Shown in pieces: positions 17,056-24,874 of a stretch of 64,000 bases of DNA; position 1 is the first letter of the stretch; each line of letters starts with the position of its first letter. The translations under genes were made by a program, and so were the position numbers. The DNA comes from Ensifer adhaerens. Its GTDB lineage: Bacteria > Pseudomonadota > Alphaproteobacteria > Rhizobiales > Rhizobiaceae. The stretch covers positions 62,001-126,000 of the forward strand of contig NZ_PNFP01000012.1 of assembly GCF_002940685.1 (NCBI RefSeq), given 5' to 3'. Below the pieces are notes generated by a model. That model did no database searches. It was not told the origin of the DNA and saw only the letters and a list, made by a program, of their open reading frames with translations.

Positions 17056-18573
17056 TTAGCCCTGGAAATCCTCGGGCAGCAGGCCTTCCGGCATGTTCTG
17101 GTAGGCAACCGGACGCAGGAAGCGGCGGATCGACATCGTGCCGACGCTGGTGGCGCCGAAGTTGGTCGAGGCCGGGTAGGGGCCGCCATGAACCATCGAA
17201 TCCACAACCTCGACGCCGGTCGGGAAGCCGTTGACGAGCACGCGGCCGGCCTTGCGCTCGAGGATCGGACGCAGGCGCCGGGCGGTTTCGAGGTCGGCCG
17301 CATCCATGTGGATCGTCGTCGTCAGCTGTCCCTCGAAGCCGCGGGCGAGCTGTTCCATCTCGCCGGTCGAGCCGACGCGGACGACGAGGCCGAGCGGGCC
17401 GAACACCTCTTCGCCGAGCGCATGGTCGGCAAGGAACTGGTCGCCCGATGTCTCGAACAGGTTCGGCGAGACCGAGCGGCCGGAGGATTCGGTCGTCAGC
17501 AGCGGCTTCACGGTGTTGCGGCTTTCAAAGCGCGCCTGGCCGTCGTGATAGGCCTTGGCGATGCCGTCGGTCAGCATCGTCTGCGGCGCCACCTTGCCGA
17601 GAGCCTCGACGGCCGCCGCGGTGAAGCGGTCGGCGTCGGCGCCTTCGACGACGACGGCGATGCCGGGGTTGGTGCAGAACTGGCCGGCACCCATGGTCAG
17701 CGAGCCGGCCCAGCCCTGGCCGAGCGTCTCGGCCCGAGCTTTCAGCGCTTCCGGCAGCAGGAACATCGGGTTGACCGAGCCGAGTTCGCCGAAGAACGGG
17801 ATCGGCTCGGGACGGGCGGCGCAGAGATTGAAGAGCGCGCGGCCACCGGCGAGCGACCCGGTAAAGCCCACGGCCTTGATCAGCGGATGCTGTACCAGCG
17901 CTTCGCCGACCTGGCGGTTGCCGCCCTGGATCAGCGAGAAGACGCCGGGATGCACGCCGGTCTTGCGGATTGCCGCTTCGACGGCCTCAGCGACGATCTC
18001 ACCGGTGCCCGGATGGGCCGAGTGCCCCTTGACGACAACCGGGCAACCGGCGGCGAGTGCGGCAGCCGTGTCGCCGCCGGCGGTCGAAAACGCGAGCGGG
18101 AAGTTCGAGGCGCCGAAGACGGCGACCGGGCCGATCGGGCGCTGGATCAGGCGGATCTCCGGGCGGGGCGCCGGCTGGCGCTCGGGCAGGGCCGCATCGA
18201 AACGGCGGTCGAGATACTCGCCCTTTTCGATGTGGTCGGCGAAGAGGCGGAGCTGGCCGGTGGTGCGGCCGCGCTCGCCCTGCAGGCGCGCTTCCGGCAG
18301 GCCGGTTTCCTGGGTGCCGATTTCGGTAATGACGTCGGCGCGTGCCTCGATCTCGTCGGCAATGGCGCGCAGGAAGGCGGCGCGTTCAGCCCGGGTCGAG
18401 TAACCGTAGCTCAGGAACGCTTCTTCGGCGGCTTCAGCGGCACGGTTGACGAGCTCGACAGTGCCGGTGGCGAACTGATGGACCGGACCATGGGCGGGTG
18501 CGGATGCGAAGGTGCCCGCGCCGTCGAGCCATTCGCCGGCGACAAGGTGTTTTCCTTTGGGGGTGAAGGCCAT
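17056..18573 (-). CDS. hypH: Alpha-ketoglutarate semialdehyde dehydrogenase
   Basis: Aldehyde dehydrogenase of 505 aa that oxidises 2,5-dioxopentanoate to 2-oxoglutarate, the last step of the 4-hydroxyproline route. Catalytic residues are visible: Cys300 in GQFCTNPG, Glu263 in FGELGSVNP, Asn157 in ASNFPLAF and Lys182 in VVVKGHS. The long form with HSAHPGTGE is typical of KGSA dehydrogenases. An in-frame extension to 18639 exists, but AAAGGA before the ATG at 18573 and the family start MAFTPKGKHLVAGEW fix the shorter protein. It is divergent from the reductase gene. Confidence 0.93.
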   Translation of the reverse strand: MAFTPKGKHLVAGEWLDGAGTFASAPAHGPVHQFATGTVELVNRAAEAAEEAFLSYGYSTRAERAAFLRAIADEIEARADVITEIGTQETGLPEARLQGERGRTTGQLRLFADHIEKGEYLDRRFDAALPERQPAPRPEIRLIQRPIGPVAVFGASNFPLAFSTAGGDTAAALAAGCPVVVKGHSAHPGTGEIVAEAVEAAIRKTGVHPGVFSLIQGGNRQVGEALVQHPLIKAVGFTGSLAGGRALFNLCAARPEPIPFFGELGSVNPMFLLPEALKARAETLGQGWAGSLTMGAGQFCTNPGIAVVVEGADADRFTAAAVEALGKVAPQTMLTDGIAKAYHDGQARFESRNTVKPLLTTESSGRSVSPNLFETSGDQFLADHALGEEVFGPLGLVVRVGSTGEMEQLARGFEGQLTTTIHMDAADLETARRLRPILERKAGRVLVNGFPTGVEVVDSMVHGGPYPASTNFGATSVGTMSIRRFLRPVAYQNMPEGLLPEDFQG

Positions 18574-18650
18574 CTGCCGATCCTTTCGTTCGATCCCGGA
18601 TTGCCTTTTATGGCGGAGGGGATCATGGCTGAATTGCACTTGTCGGATCT

Positions 18651-18670
18651 TTGTATACTATATGTATGCA
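18651..18670. promoter_or_regulatory. Candidate GntR (HypR) box in the hypH/reductase divergent promoter
   Basis: TTGTATACTATATGTATGCA carries TGTATAC and TGTATGC spaced by TATA, inside the 156-bp divergent promoter region. It shares GTATAC with the site upstream of the transport operon. Assignment to the local GntR protein is inferred from recurrence. Confidence 0.5.
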
Positions 18671-18729
18671 GAACATCAATCGCCTGACTGGCCCTTCCGG
18701 ATCAGGCGCAGCATTTGAGAGGGAGAGAG

Positions 18730-19767
18730 ATGAGCGAAACCAATACCCTGACGATCGCAGCACTTTTCGAGCGCGTCGAAGCGATTTTCCTGAAGGCGGG
18801 GCTCAACGCCGTCCAGGCCGGCGCGCTTGCGCGCGTGATCGTCGCCGGCGAGCGCGACGCCTGCAAGTCGCACGGCATCTACCGTATTGAAGGGGCGCTT
18901 CGCACCGTCAAGGCCGGCAAGGTGAAGCCCGATGCCGTCCCGGTGCTCGATGCGCAGGAAGGCTCGGCGATCGTCAAGGTCAACGCCAGCGGCGGTTTCG
19001 CCAATCCGGCTTTCGAGCTCGGCCTGCCGGTGCTTGCCGAGCGTGCCCGCGCTCTCGGGATCGCCGCGCTCGTCATCAATGATTGCACCCATTTCTCGGC
19101 ACTCTGGCCGGAAGTGGAAGGCCTGACGGGCGAGGGGCTTGCCGGCCTCGTCATGTGCCCGAGCTATGCCACCGTTGCGCCGACCGGGGGCAACAAGCCG
19201 CTGCTCGGCACCAACCCCTTCGCCTTCGGCTGGCCGCGCGAGAACCAGCCGCCTTACGTCTTCGACTTCGCGACGTCCGTCGCCGCCCGCGGCGAGATCG
19301 AGCTGCACCGCCGCGCCGGCAAGCCCTTGCCGGCGGGCTGGGCGATCGATGCCCAAGGCAATCCGACGACCGATCCGGAAGCGGCCCTTGCCGGCGCCAT
19401 GCTGCCCTTCGGCGGCCACAAGGGCTCGGCGATCGGCACGATGGTCGAGCTCCTCGCCGGCATCATGATCGGCGACCTGACGAGCCCGGAAGTGCTCGAT
19501 TACCTCGGCACCACGACGCTGGCCCCCTTCCACGGCGAACTGATCGTCGCCTTCTCGCCGGAAAAATTCGCGGCCGGCCGGCCGGGCAATCCCTTCGCCC
19601 GCGCCGAGGTGCTGTTCGAAGCGATCGTCGGCCAGGGCGCCCGCCTGCCGTCGCAGCGCCGCTTCGTGGCGCGCGCCAAGTCGGAGGCCGAAGGTGTCGT
19701 GCTCAACCAGGCGGAAATGGAGCAGCTCGACCGGCTGCTTGCTCTTGGCCTGGACGCTATCGCGTAA
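18730..19767 (+). CDS. hypS: Delta1-pyrroline-2-carboxylate reductase (malate/L-lactate dehydrogenase-like family)
   Basis: NAD(P)H-dependent reductase of the LDH2/MDH2 family, 345 aa. Features include HGIYRIEGALRTVKAGKVKP, the catalytic His region INDCTHFSALWPEVE, LLGTNPFAFGWPRENQPPYVFDFATSVAARGEIE and PFGGHKGSAIGTMVELLAG. Members beside proline-racemase or AcnX genes reduce delta1-pyrroline-2-carboxylate to L-proline; that makes it the partner of the AcnX dehydratase at 9952-11643. The ATG at 18730 has a purine-rich leader; a TTG five codons upstream is the alternative. The symbol follows the rhizobial hyp locus and is tentative. Confidence 0.85.
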   Translation: MSETNTLTIAALFERVEAIFLKAGLNAVQAGALARVIVAGERDACKSHGIYRIEGALRTVKAGKVKPDAVPVLDAQEGSAIVKVNASGGFANPAFELGLPVLAERARALGIAALVINDCTHFSALWPEVEGLTGEGLAGLVMCPSYATVAPTGGNKPLLGTNPFAFGWPRENQPPYVFDFATSVAARGEIELHRRAGKPLPAGWAIDAQGNPTTDPEAALAGAMLPFGGHKGSAIGTMVELLAGIMIGDLTSPEVLDYLGTTTLAPFHGELIVAFSPEKFAAGRPGNPFARAEVLFEAIVGQGARLPSQRRFVARAKSEAEGVVLNQAEMEQLDRLLALGLDAIA

Positions 19768-19816
19768 GCGACGGCTAACCTTTTCGGCGGCCAGTTTGCG
19801 GCCCCAACGACCAAAC

Positions 19817-19848
19817 AAAAGGGCCCTCCAACCGGAGGGCCCTTTTTT
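19817..19848. terminator. Bidirectional terminator after the reductase gene
   Basis: AAAAGGGCCCTCC (19817-19829), loop AACC, GGAGGGCCCTTTT (19834-19846) followed by more T. The stem is perfect and flanked by A-run and T-run, so it can work on both strands. It is 50 bp after the stop of the plus-strand reductase gene. Confidence 0.9.
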
Positions 19849-19956
19849 GCGAGAGTGGAACCACTGACCTCCCTCATCCTCCCCCTCGTGGCGGGGATCC
19901 AGTGGCCCGACGTCCGTCGGGTCGGGAGGCCCTTCAGCCCAAGGACTTGCGTTGTT

Positions 19957-20004
19957 CCTGCAGTTCCAACGGAACTGCAGGATTCCTGTGACAAACACAG
20001 GAAT
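19957..20004. repeat. Two tandem hairpins between convergent genes
   Basis: CCTGCAGTTCC (19957-19967) pairs with GGAACTGCAGG (19971-19981) around AAC, and directly abutting it ATTCCTGTG (19982-19990) pairs with CACAGGAAT (19996-20004) around ACAAA. Both stems are perfect. Confidence 0.75.
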
Positions 20005-20072
20005 GAAGAAAACCTTGGCTTGGTGTCTGCGATCCCAAGGTCCCCTGCAATGTCGAATAGGGTCGACGAAAA

Positions 20073-20100
20073 AAAAGGCCCTCCAACCGGAGGGCCTTTT
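20073..20100. terminator. Bidirectional terminator after the deaminase gene
   Basis: AAAAGGCCCTCC (20073-20084), loop AACC, GGAGGGCCTTTT (20089-20100). It matches the terminator at 19817 almost exactly (same loop, one G-C pair shorter) and lies 23 bp beyond the stop of the minus-strand deaminase gene. Confidence 0.9.
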
Positions 20101-20123
20101 CCATTTGAGTGCCGATCGAGCGA

Positions 20124-21086
20124 TCAGGCCTTGTACTTCTGCACCGCGCCCGGGAGCTTGCTCCACTCGGCGTACCAGCTGTTGAACAGCTTGAACTGGG
20201 CTTCGACATAGCCGCGCTGGCTGTCGGAGAGCACGTCGCTCTCGTTGAAGTGCAGCGTGTATTCCTTGTCGCCCTTCAGCACCATCATGTGCTTGAAGTA
20301 GAGAACGAGGTCCGGGCCTTCGTCGAAGGACGAGAGCACGGCGAGCGCCTGTTCCAGTTCCAGTGCGCGCTGGCGGGCGTCGACGTCGCCTTCGGCGGCG
20401 GCGCGCGACAGGTTGCACATGTGGATGACTTCCTTCGGCAGCACGCAGCCGATGCCGGTGATGGCACCCGTTGCGCCGCAGTTGACGAAGCCGTGGAATA
20501 CGGCCGTGTCGACGCCGATCATCAGCGAGACGCCATCGTCACGGCTGGTGATGTTTTCGGCTGCGTAGCGCATGTCGGCAGCGCCGCCGAATTCCTTGAA
20601 GCCGACGAGGTTCGGATGTTCGGCGCGCAGCGCGAAGAACAGGTCGGCGCGGGTGGCAAAGCCGTAGTAGGGGCTGTTGTAGATGACAGCCGGCAGGCTC
20701 GGGGCTGCCGAAAGAATGGCCTTGAAGTGGTTCTTCTGGGCGGCGACGACCGAGCCGCGCGACAGAACGCGCGGGATGACCATCAGGCCCTGGGCGCCGA
20801 CCTTCTCGGCGTGTGCCGCATGGGCAACGGCCGAAGCGGTGTTGACGGCGCCGGTGCCGACGATGACAGGGATGCCGGCCTTGACCAGGCGCTCGACGCC
20901 TTCCATGCGCTGTTCGTCCGTCAGGAGCGGCCAGTCACCCATCGAGCCGCAATAGACGACGGCGGACATCCCTTGCGCGATCAGTTCCTTGCCCTTGCGC
21001 ACCAGCGCGTCGAAATCGGGCGTGCGGTCTTCCTTGCAGGGGGTCATCAGCGCCGGGATGACGCCGGTGAAAATCTGAGCCTTCAT
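20124..21086 (-). CDS. hypD: 1-pyrroline-4-hydroxy-2-carboxylate deaminase (DHDPS/NAL family)
   Basis: Class I aldolase-like TIM barrel, 320 aa, that deaminates pyrroline-4-hydroxy-2-carboxylate to 2,5-dioxopentanoate. The Schiff-base Lys164 is in LVGFKEFGG and the catalytic Tyr136 in VIYNSPYYG. The family's substrate loop (YCGSMGDWPLLTDEQRMEGVERL) differs from lysine-pathway DapA proteins. Position beside the GntR regulator and in a hydroxyproline locus supports this rather than dihydrodipicolinate synthesis. It has its own promoter region with a strong palindrome upstream. Confidence 0.92.
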   Translation of the reverse strand: MKAQIFTGVIPALMTPCKEDRTPDFDALVRKGKELIAQGMSAVVYCGSMGDWPLLTDEQRMEGVERLVKAGIPVIVGTGAVNTASAVAHAAHAEKVGAQGLMVIPRVLSRGSVVAAQKNHFKAILSAAPSLPAVIYNSPYYGFATRADLFFALRAEHPNLVGFKEFGGAADMRYAAENITSRDDGVSLMIGVDTAVFHGFVNCGATGAITGIGCVLPKEVIHMCNLSRAAAEGDVDARQRALELEQALAVLSSFDEGPDLVLYFKHMMVLKGDKEYTLHFNESDVLSDSQRGYVEAQFKLFNSWYAEWSKLPGAVQKYKA

Positions 21087-21160
21087 CTGAAACTCCTCTC
21101 GGGCTTGTCTTCAGGGCAGCGGCGCACCTACGCCCCTGCCTTTGATCCAGACAATAGCCG

Positions 21161-21194
21161 TTTGTATTTTATTTGTCGACAAGAAAAATACAAA
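21161..21194. promoter_or_regulatory. hypR box: 34-bp palindrome upstream of hypD, candidate HypR operator
   Basis: Outer arms TTTGTATTTT (21161-21170) and AAAATACAAA (21185-21194) are perfect complements, and the centre holds the perfect dyad TTGTCGACAA (21173-21182). Of 34 positions 30 are symmetric. It sits between the GntR stop and the deaminase start, so it is the deaminase promoter region. Confidence 0.8.
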
Positions 21195-21199
21195 AGCCG

Positions 21200-21910
21200 C
21201 TACAGGGCGATGTCGAGCTTGTTGTTGCGGGCAAAAAGCTTCTGCACCTGCTCGACGATCTGCTCCGCATGCGCCTTGCCGAGCCGGTCGGCCGCCTCGA
21301 CGTCGCGGGCGGCGATCGCCGCGATCATTGCCGCATGCTCGTCGACGAAGCGCTGGGGAAACTGCTCGTCATAGGACTGGTAGTAGAGACGGAGAATGCG
21401 CCGCCCTTCGTCCAGCAGCCGGCGAAACAGGCTGGTGAAATAGGGGTTGCGCCCGCTTTCCGCGATCGCCGCATGGAAGGCGGCGTTGGTGGCGATCATC
21501 GTCAGCGCGTCGCGCGTTTGCACGGCGGCGGCATAATCCTCATGGAAGCCGCGTATGATCGGCAGGTCTTCCGGGCGGTGGTTCTGCGCCGCAAGCCGCG
21601 TGGTGACGCGGTACATCAGCACCAGCGCGTCGAAGAACGGGTTCAGGTTGAGAAAGTCGATGTTTGCCACCATCGTCGAGCGGTTCGGCAGGGTGTCGAT
21701 CAACCCTTCGCCGGCAAGCCGTACCAGCGCTTCGCGGATCGGTGTGCGCGACATCTTCAGTCGCTCGGCGAGCTGCACCTCGTCGATCGGGCTGCCGGGC
21801 GGCAGCACCAGGTCGAGGATCTCGTCGCGCAGGAGGTCATAGACCATCTTTACGCCGGAACCGCGCTTGCGTTCGGGGATGGGGCTGTTGTCGGTGTCGA
21901 TATCGGTCAT
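21200..21910 (-). CDS. hypR: GntR-family regulator, FadR/FCD subfamily (hydroxyproline regulator)
   Basis: Regulator of 236 aa. A winged helix (GSGVKMVYDLLRDEILDLVL ... MSRTPIREALVRLAGEGLIDTLPNRSTMV) is followed by an all-helical FCD effector domain (FFDALVLMYRVTTRLAAQ, NAAFHAAIAESGRNPYF, VDEHAAMIAAIAARD) with the usual Asp/His metal-site residues. It should sense hydroxyproline or a pathway intermediate. The ATG at 21910 has AAGGA upstream; a TTG seven codons earlier lies inside the TTTGTCGACAAA dyad and is less likely. It sits directly upstream of hypD on the same strand. Confidence 0.92.
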   Translation of the reverse strand: MTDIDTDNSPIPERKRGSGVKMVYDLLRDEILDLVLPPGSPIDEVQLAERLKMSRTPIREALVRLAGEGLIDTLPNRSTMVANIDFLNLNPFFDALVLMYRVTTRLAAQNHRPEDLPIIRGFHEDYAAAVQTRDALTMIATNAAFHAAIAESGRNPYFTSLFRRLLDEGRRILRLYYQSYDEQFPQRFVDEHAAMIAAIAARDVEAADRLGKAHAEQIVEQVQKLFARNNKLDIAL

Positions 21911-21920
21911 GTCGGAATCC

Positions 21921-21940
21921 TTTGTCGACAAAAGAAATAC
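21921..21940. promoter_or_regulatory. Second TTGTCGACAA dyad, at the hypR start, candidate autoregulatory site
   Basis: TTTGTCGACAAA (21921-21932) followed by AGAAATAC on the right. The spacing from GAC to ATAC is the same as in the palindrome upstream of hypD, but the left outer arm is missing. It covers the hypR translation-start region, which suggests autoregulation. Confidence 0.65.
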
Positions 21941-22170
21941 TTGTCTCTGTCGCCGGGATCAACAGTTTCCGCCGCTGTCATTGCGCGAAGCTGATATCCG
22001 CATCCGCGTGCACAGGTTGTTGCTTCGACCCATGCATTTCCCACATGGGAGCGCTGAGTTTTGAGCGCTGCAACTTATCAAAGGCCTGAGCTATAAGGTG
22101 TTCATCGAAGCGAAACGAGGCGCCACGGACTGGCTGCCAGGCTTCGAAAGCCCATTGAAAGGGGGATCAA

Positions 22171-22317
22171 ATGAACATCGCACGCTCCATCAACAACTGG
22201 CGCAAGTATCGTCAGACGGTCACCGAGCTGGGCCGCATGTCGAACCGCGAACTCCGCGACCTCGGCATCGAACGCGCCGACATCGACCGCGTCGCACGTA
22301 CGGCCTTCGCCCGCTAA
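22171..22317 (+). CDS. DUF1127 small protein (48 aa)
   Basis: Short basic protein of the DUF1127 (YjiS-like) family, common in several copies in Rhizobiales. The diagnostic C-terminal part is present: LGRMSNRELRDLGIERADIDRVART. GGGGGATCAA precedes the ATG. Some family members act as small RNA-binding or stress-related proteins; nothing here shows a specific role. A hairpin with a T-rich tail follows 28 bp after the stop, so it is probably monocistronic. Confidence 0.9.
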   Translation: MNIARSINNWRKYRQTVTELGRMSNRELRDLGIERADIDRVARTAFAR

Positions 22318-22345
22318 GGCGACCCGCATAGACTGAAAATTTGCC

Positions 22346-22380
22346 AAGCGCCTGCATCTCCTGCGGGCGCTTTTGCTTTT
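22346..22380 (+). terminator. Terminator after the DUF1127 gene
   Basis: AAGCGCC (22346-22352) pairs with GGCGCTT (22366-22372), followed by TTGCTTTTTGC. It is the expected position for the end of a short monocistronic mRNA. Confidence 0.75.
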
Positions 22381-22503
22381 TGCCGCCTTCATTGCGCCAT
22401 TGTCCTTCGGCAACCCGAAGCCGTCGTTTGATAAATTGACTAATTGATCCATTTAATGCGGCGCGATCCGCGCGTTCGCCCGCCTGTTTTAAGAGGCAGA
22501 GGC

Positions 22504-23235
22504 ATGGCCCAGTTTTCCCCCGAGATTGCCAACCACTGGCGGGCGACGTTCTCGTCCGGCACGGTCATGGAATGCGAAGGCGGTTTCACCGTCGCGATCA
22601 CCTCGGTCCTCGACGACGACAGCGAAGCGATGGTGCTGAAGACCGTCGACCGCAAGGTCATGGCCGCCGTCACACCGGCGCTAGCGGAAAAGCTGGCAAT
22701 GTCAGCCCGGCGCGACCTCTCCGAACCGGTGTTCCTTCGCATGCTGCAGGAGGCGGGCATTACGCTGCACGACGCGGATTACATCTTCTATCTTGCTGAA
22801 GGCGAAAAGGCGGCATTGCTTCGCGAACAACCGGCAAGCTCGGTGCGTTTGCTGACGGCCGACGATGCGGCGGTCTTCGCCGCGTTTCAGTCGTCGGCCT
22901 CGGAGGAGGATCTGGATGCTGCCTATGTCGAACTCGACCATTGGCTCGTGTTCGGCGCGTTCGAGAGCGACCGGCTGGTCTGCGCCGCAAGCATGTATCC
23001 GTGGATGGAAGAAAGCCGCCTTGCGGATATGGGTATCCTGACCTTGGCGACGCACCGTGGCAAAGGTCATGCCCGCAGCGTCGTGCGCGCCATCAGCCGT
23101 CATGCGCTTGGGCAGGGGTACGAGCCGCAGTATCGCTGCCAGCTCGACAATCCGGCATCGGCCGCGCTCGCAAAGGCGGCGGGCCTGACGCTGTTTGGCG
23201 AATGGCAGCCGGTTTCGCCGTCATCACAGGGCTGA
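22504..23235 (+). CDS. GNAT-family N-acetyltransferase with N-terminal extension
   Basis: Protein of 243 aa. The C-terminal half carries the acetyl-CoA fold (WLVFGAFESDRLVCAASMYPW, then GILTLATHRGKGHARSVVRAISRHAL, the pyrophosphate loop, then CQLDNPASAALAKAAGLTLFGEW), resembling FR47-like acetyltransferases. The N-terminal ~110 residues are not recognised. The ATG at 22504 has GAGGCAGAG upstream and starts the evident protein; an in-frame codon at 22444 is possible but has no ribosome site. Target unknown. Confidence 0.85.
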   Translation: MAQFSPEIANHWRATFSSGTVMECEGGFTVAITSVLDDDSEAMVLKTVDRKVMAAVTPALAEKLAMSARRDLSEPVFLRMLQEAGITLHDADYIFYLAEGEKAALLREQPASSVRLLTADDAAVFAAFQSSASEEDLDAAYVELDHWLVFGAFESDRLVCAASMYPWMEESRLADMGILTLATHRGKGHARSVVRAISRHALGQGYEPQYRCQLDNPASAALAKAAGLTLFGEWQPVSPSSQG

Positions 23236-23373
23236 AATCGCGGCGATTGCTCGCCTGAAGGCGGGTGAGGCCGGGAGGTAACGAAGGCGGAACGAGACGT
23301 GAATCAATGCTGACAGAATCTGGCAGGGGTCGCGCGTAAAGTGGTTCCATGATCAGAGATCGAGGGATGACCG

Positions 23374-23895
23374 ATGTCGGCGCAGGATATGTTTCAGATG
23401 GGTGCAGCAAGCAGGTCGGGCGAGCGCAATTTCTGGATCGGGGCCGTCTCGGCCGATGACCTGCAGCCTGGTCCGGGCGAGGGCTTCTCGCGGTTCGGCT
23501 ACGGCTACGGCAATGTTCAGGCGATCACGCGGATGAAGGCCGGTGACGGGTTTATCGGTTACGCGCTCAATGCCGCCTTCAACGGCAGAGCGGCGCTCGC
23601 ATGTTTTGCGGCCATCGGTGTGGTCAAGGAGCGTCCGCCCTACTTCTTTGCCATGGGTGGCGTCGCGCCGCATCGCGGCGACATCGATTGGGCCGACAGC
23701 ATGGAAGCCCCTGTTCGTCCGTGGCTCGACAGCCTCGAATTTGCCGAGGGCAATCGCAATTGGGACCAGAAGCTTCGTTTTGGTCATCTCGCCATCAGCG
23801 AACGGGATTTCCGTGTGATCGCGCGGGCGATGCACGCCGACCTCGGCATGATTCTCCCGAGGGCGCCGGCGTTTCGCCAGCAGCTTGCCGGCTGA
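23374..23895 (+). CDS. EVE-domain protein (UPF0310-like)
   Basis: Protein of 173 aa that matches the EVE/PUA-like pattern: NFWIGAVSADDL at the start, ITRMKAGDGFIGYALNAAFNG, CFAAIGVVKERPPYFFAMGG, a variable middle with WADSMEAPVRPWLDSLEF, then NWDQKLRFGHLAISERDFRVIARAMHAD. EVE domains bind modified bases in DNA or RNA in the cases studied. No restriction, CRISPR or toxin gene is next to it, so the role is open. It ends 12 bp from the convergent AraC gene. Confidence 0.85.
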   Translation: MSAQDMFQMGAASRSGERNFWIGAVSADDLQPGPGEGFSRFGYGYGNVQAITRMKAGDGFIGYALNAAFNGRAALACFAAIGVVKERPPYFFAMGGVAPHRGDIDWADSMEAPVRPWLDSLEFAEGNRNWDQKLRFGHLAISERDFRVIARAMHADLGMILPRAPAFRQQLAG

Positions 23896-23907
23896 CGGCC
23901 CGCGCCG

Positions 23908-24846
23908 TCAGTCCGGTGCGAGCGCCGTTTCCTCCGGCGTATCGACCGGTTGCTCCACCGAACCGGCCGACACGCTCGCATACATGCCGGTGGTTCTGAA
24001 TTCGGTTGGGCTCAAGCCGAAGGACCGACGAAAGACCTTGGCAAAATAGTTGGGGTCTTCGAAGCCCGAGAGGATCGCCACCTCCTTGACCGGCAGGCTC
24101 GCGGTCTTCGTCAGCAGCTTTACCGCGCGCTGCAAGCGTTTCTGCAGAACATATTCCGCCGGCGCCATGCCTTCGCTGGCGGCAAAGACGCGCGAGAAAT
24201 GGGCACGGCTCAAGCCGGAAACGCGCGCCAGTTCCTCGACCGGAAGCGGGCTCTGCAGGTTGTTGACGATGTGGTCGACGACCCGGTGCATCGTCCGGTG
24301 CTCGTGGCTGAACACCGGATGCGAGCCGAACACGTCGTCATAGAGCGCCATGGCCGCCTCGTAGGCGATCGCCGAAGCGCGGCCCGGCGTCTCGCCGCCA
24401 CGGATCAGGCGCAGGCTGCAGTCGGCCAGATGCTCGATCGTCTCGGGCTGCAACTTCAGCACCGGCCCGGTGACGGCAAGGATCGCGCGGTGGACACGCA
24501 GCGCCTCGTCGCCGTTCATCGAGATCCAGAAAAACTCCCAGCGCCCGCCGTCCTCCAGCCAGTAACGATGATTGTGCGGCACGAGCAGGAGCAGCGTCTC
24601 GCCCTCGCGCACCCGATAGTCCCGGTTTTCGTAGCGCAGGTTTCCGGCGCCCGCGATCGTGTGCTGCAGCACCGTGAAGGGCGTGTTTCCGCGCTTTCTG
24701 CCGTCCCAGTCATAGGTCGCATTGGTGCGGATTTCATAGCCGGTGCTGGTCGGCATCGTGTGCAGGCTCTGGCGTCCCCGTGGCAGCGAAACGGTGCGCA
24801 TGACAGGGCCGTTGTCGATCAAATCTTGCAGCATAAAATTACCCAT
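23908..24846 (-). CDS. agpT: AraC-family regulator of the alpha-galactoside locus
   Basis: Regulator of 312 aa. The N-terminal region is a cupin-like sugar sensor (YRVREGETLLLLVPHNHRYWLEDGG) and the C-terminal ~100 residues contain the two helix-turn-helix motifs (PVEELARVSGLSRAHFSRVF and PVKEVAILSGFEDPNYFAKVFRRSFGLSPTEFR). It is divergent from the GH4 and transporter operon, the arrangement expected for its activator. In Sinorhizobium meliloti an AraC-type regulator named AgpT controls the melA-agp genes, so the symbol is given by analogy. No good ribosome site precedes the ATG at 24846; a second ATG is at 24834. Confidence 0.85.
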   Translation of the reverse strand: MGNFMLQDLIDNGPVMRTVSLPRGRQSLHTMPTSTGYEIRTNATYDWDGRKRGNTPFTVLQHTIAGAGNLRYENRDYRVREGETLLLLVPHNHRYWLEDGGRWEFFWISMNGDEALRVHRAILAVTGPVLKLQPETIEHLADCSLRLIRGGETPGRASAIAYEAAMALYDDVFGSHPVFSHEHRTMHRVVDHIVNNLQSPLPVEELARVSGLSRAHFSRVFAASEGMAPAEYVLQKRLQRAVKLLTKTASLPVKEVAILSGFEDPNYFAKVFRRSFGLSPTEFRTTGMYASVSAGSVEQPVDTPEETALAPD

Positions 24847-24874
24847 GAAAGCACAATACCGCTCTGGCGGGGTC

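Larger units (their letters stand above)
19768..20123. other. Convergent intergenic region, no gene, several hairpins
   Basis: A 356-bp gap between convergent genes. I see no credible coding sequence. It holds two near-identical T-flanked terminators at its edges and, between them, CCCGAC/GTCGGG (inside 19908-19923), an 11-bp stem (19957-19981), a 9-bp stem (19982-20004) and a weaker ACCTTGG/CCAAGG pairing (about 20012-20040). Confidence 0.8.

Noticed and set aside
16969-20418. Long antisense frames over the dehydrogenase (plus 16969-18687) and the reductase (minus 18676-20418)
   Set aside because: Both cross well-recognised enzymes with intact catalytic residues, and the second also runs through two terminators.
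20124-21086. Dihydrodipicolinate synthase (DapA) for lysine synthesis
   Set aside because: Same fold and catalytic Lys/Tyr, but the location beside the GntR regulator and hydroxyproline genes and the different substrate loop fit the deaminase.
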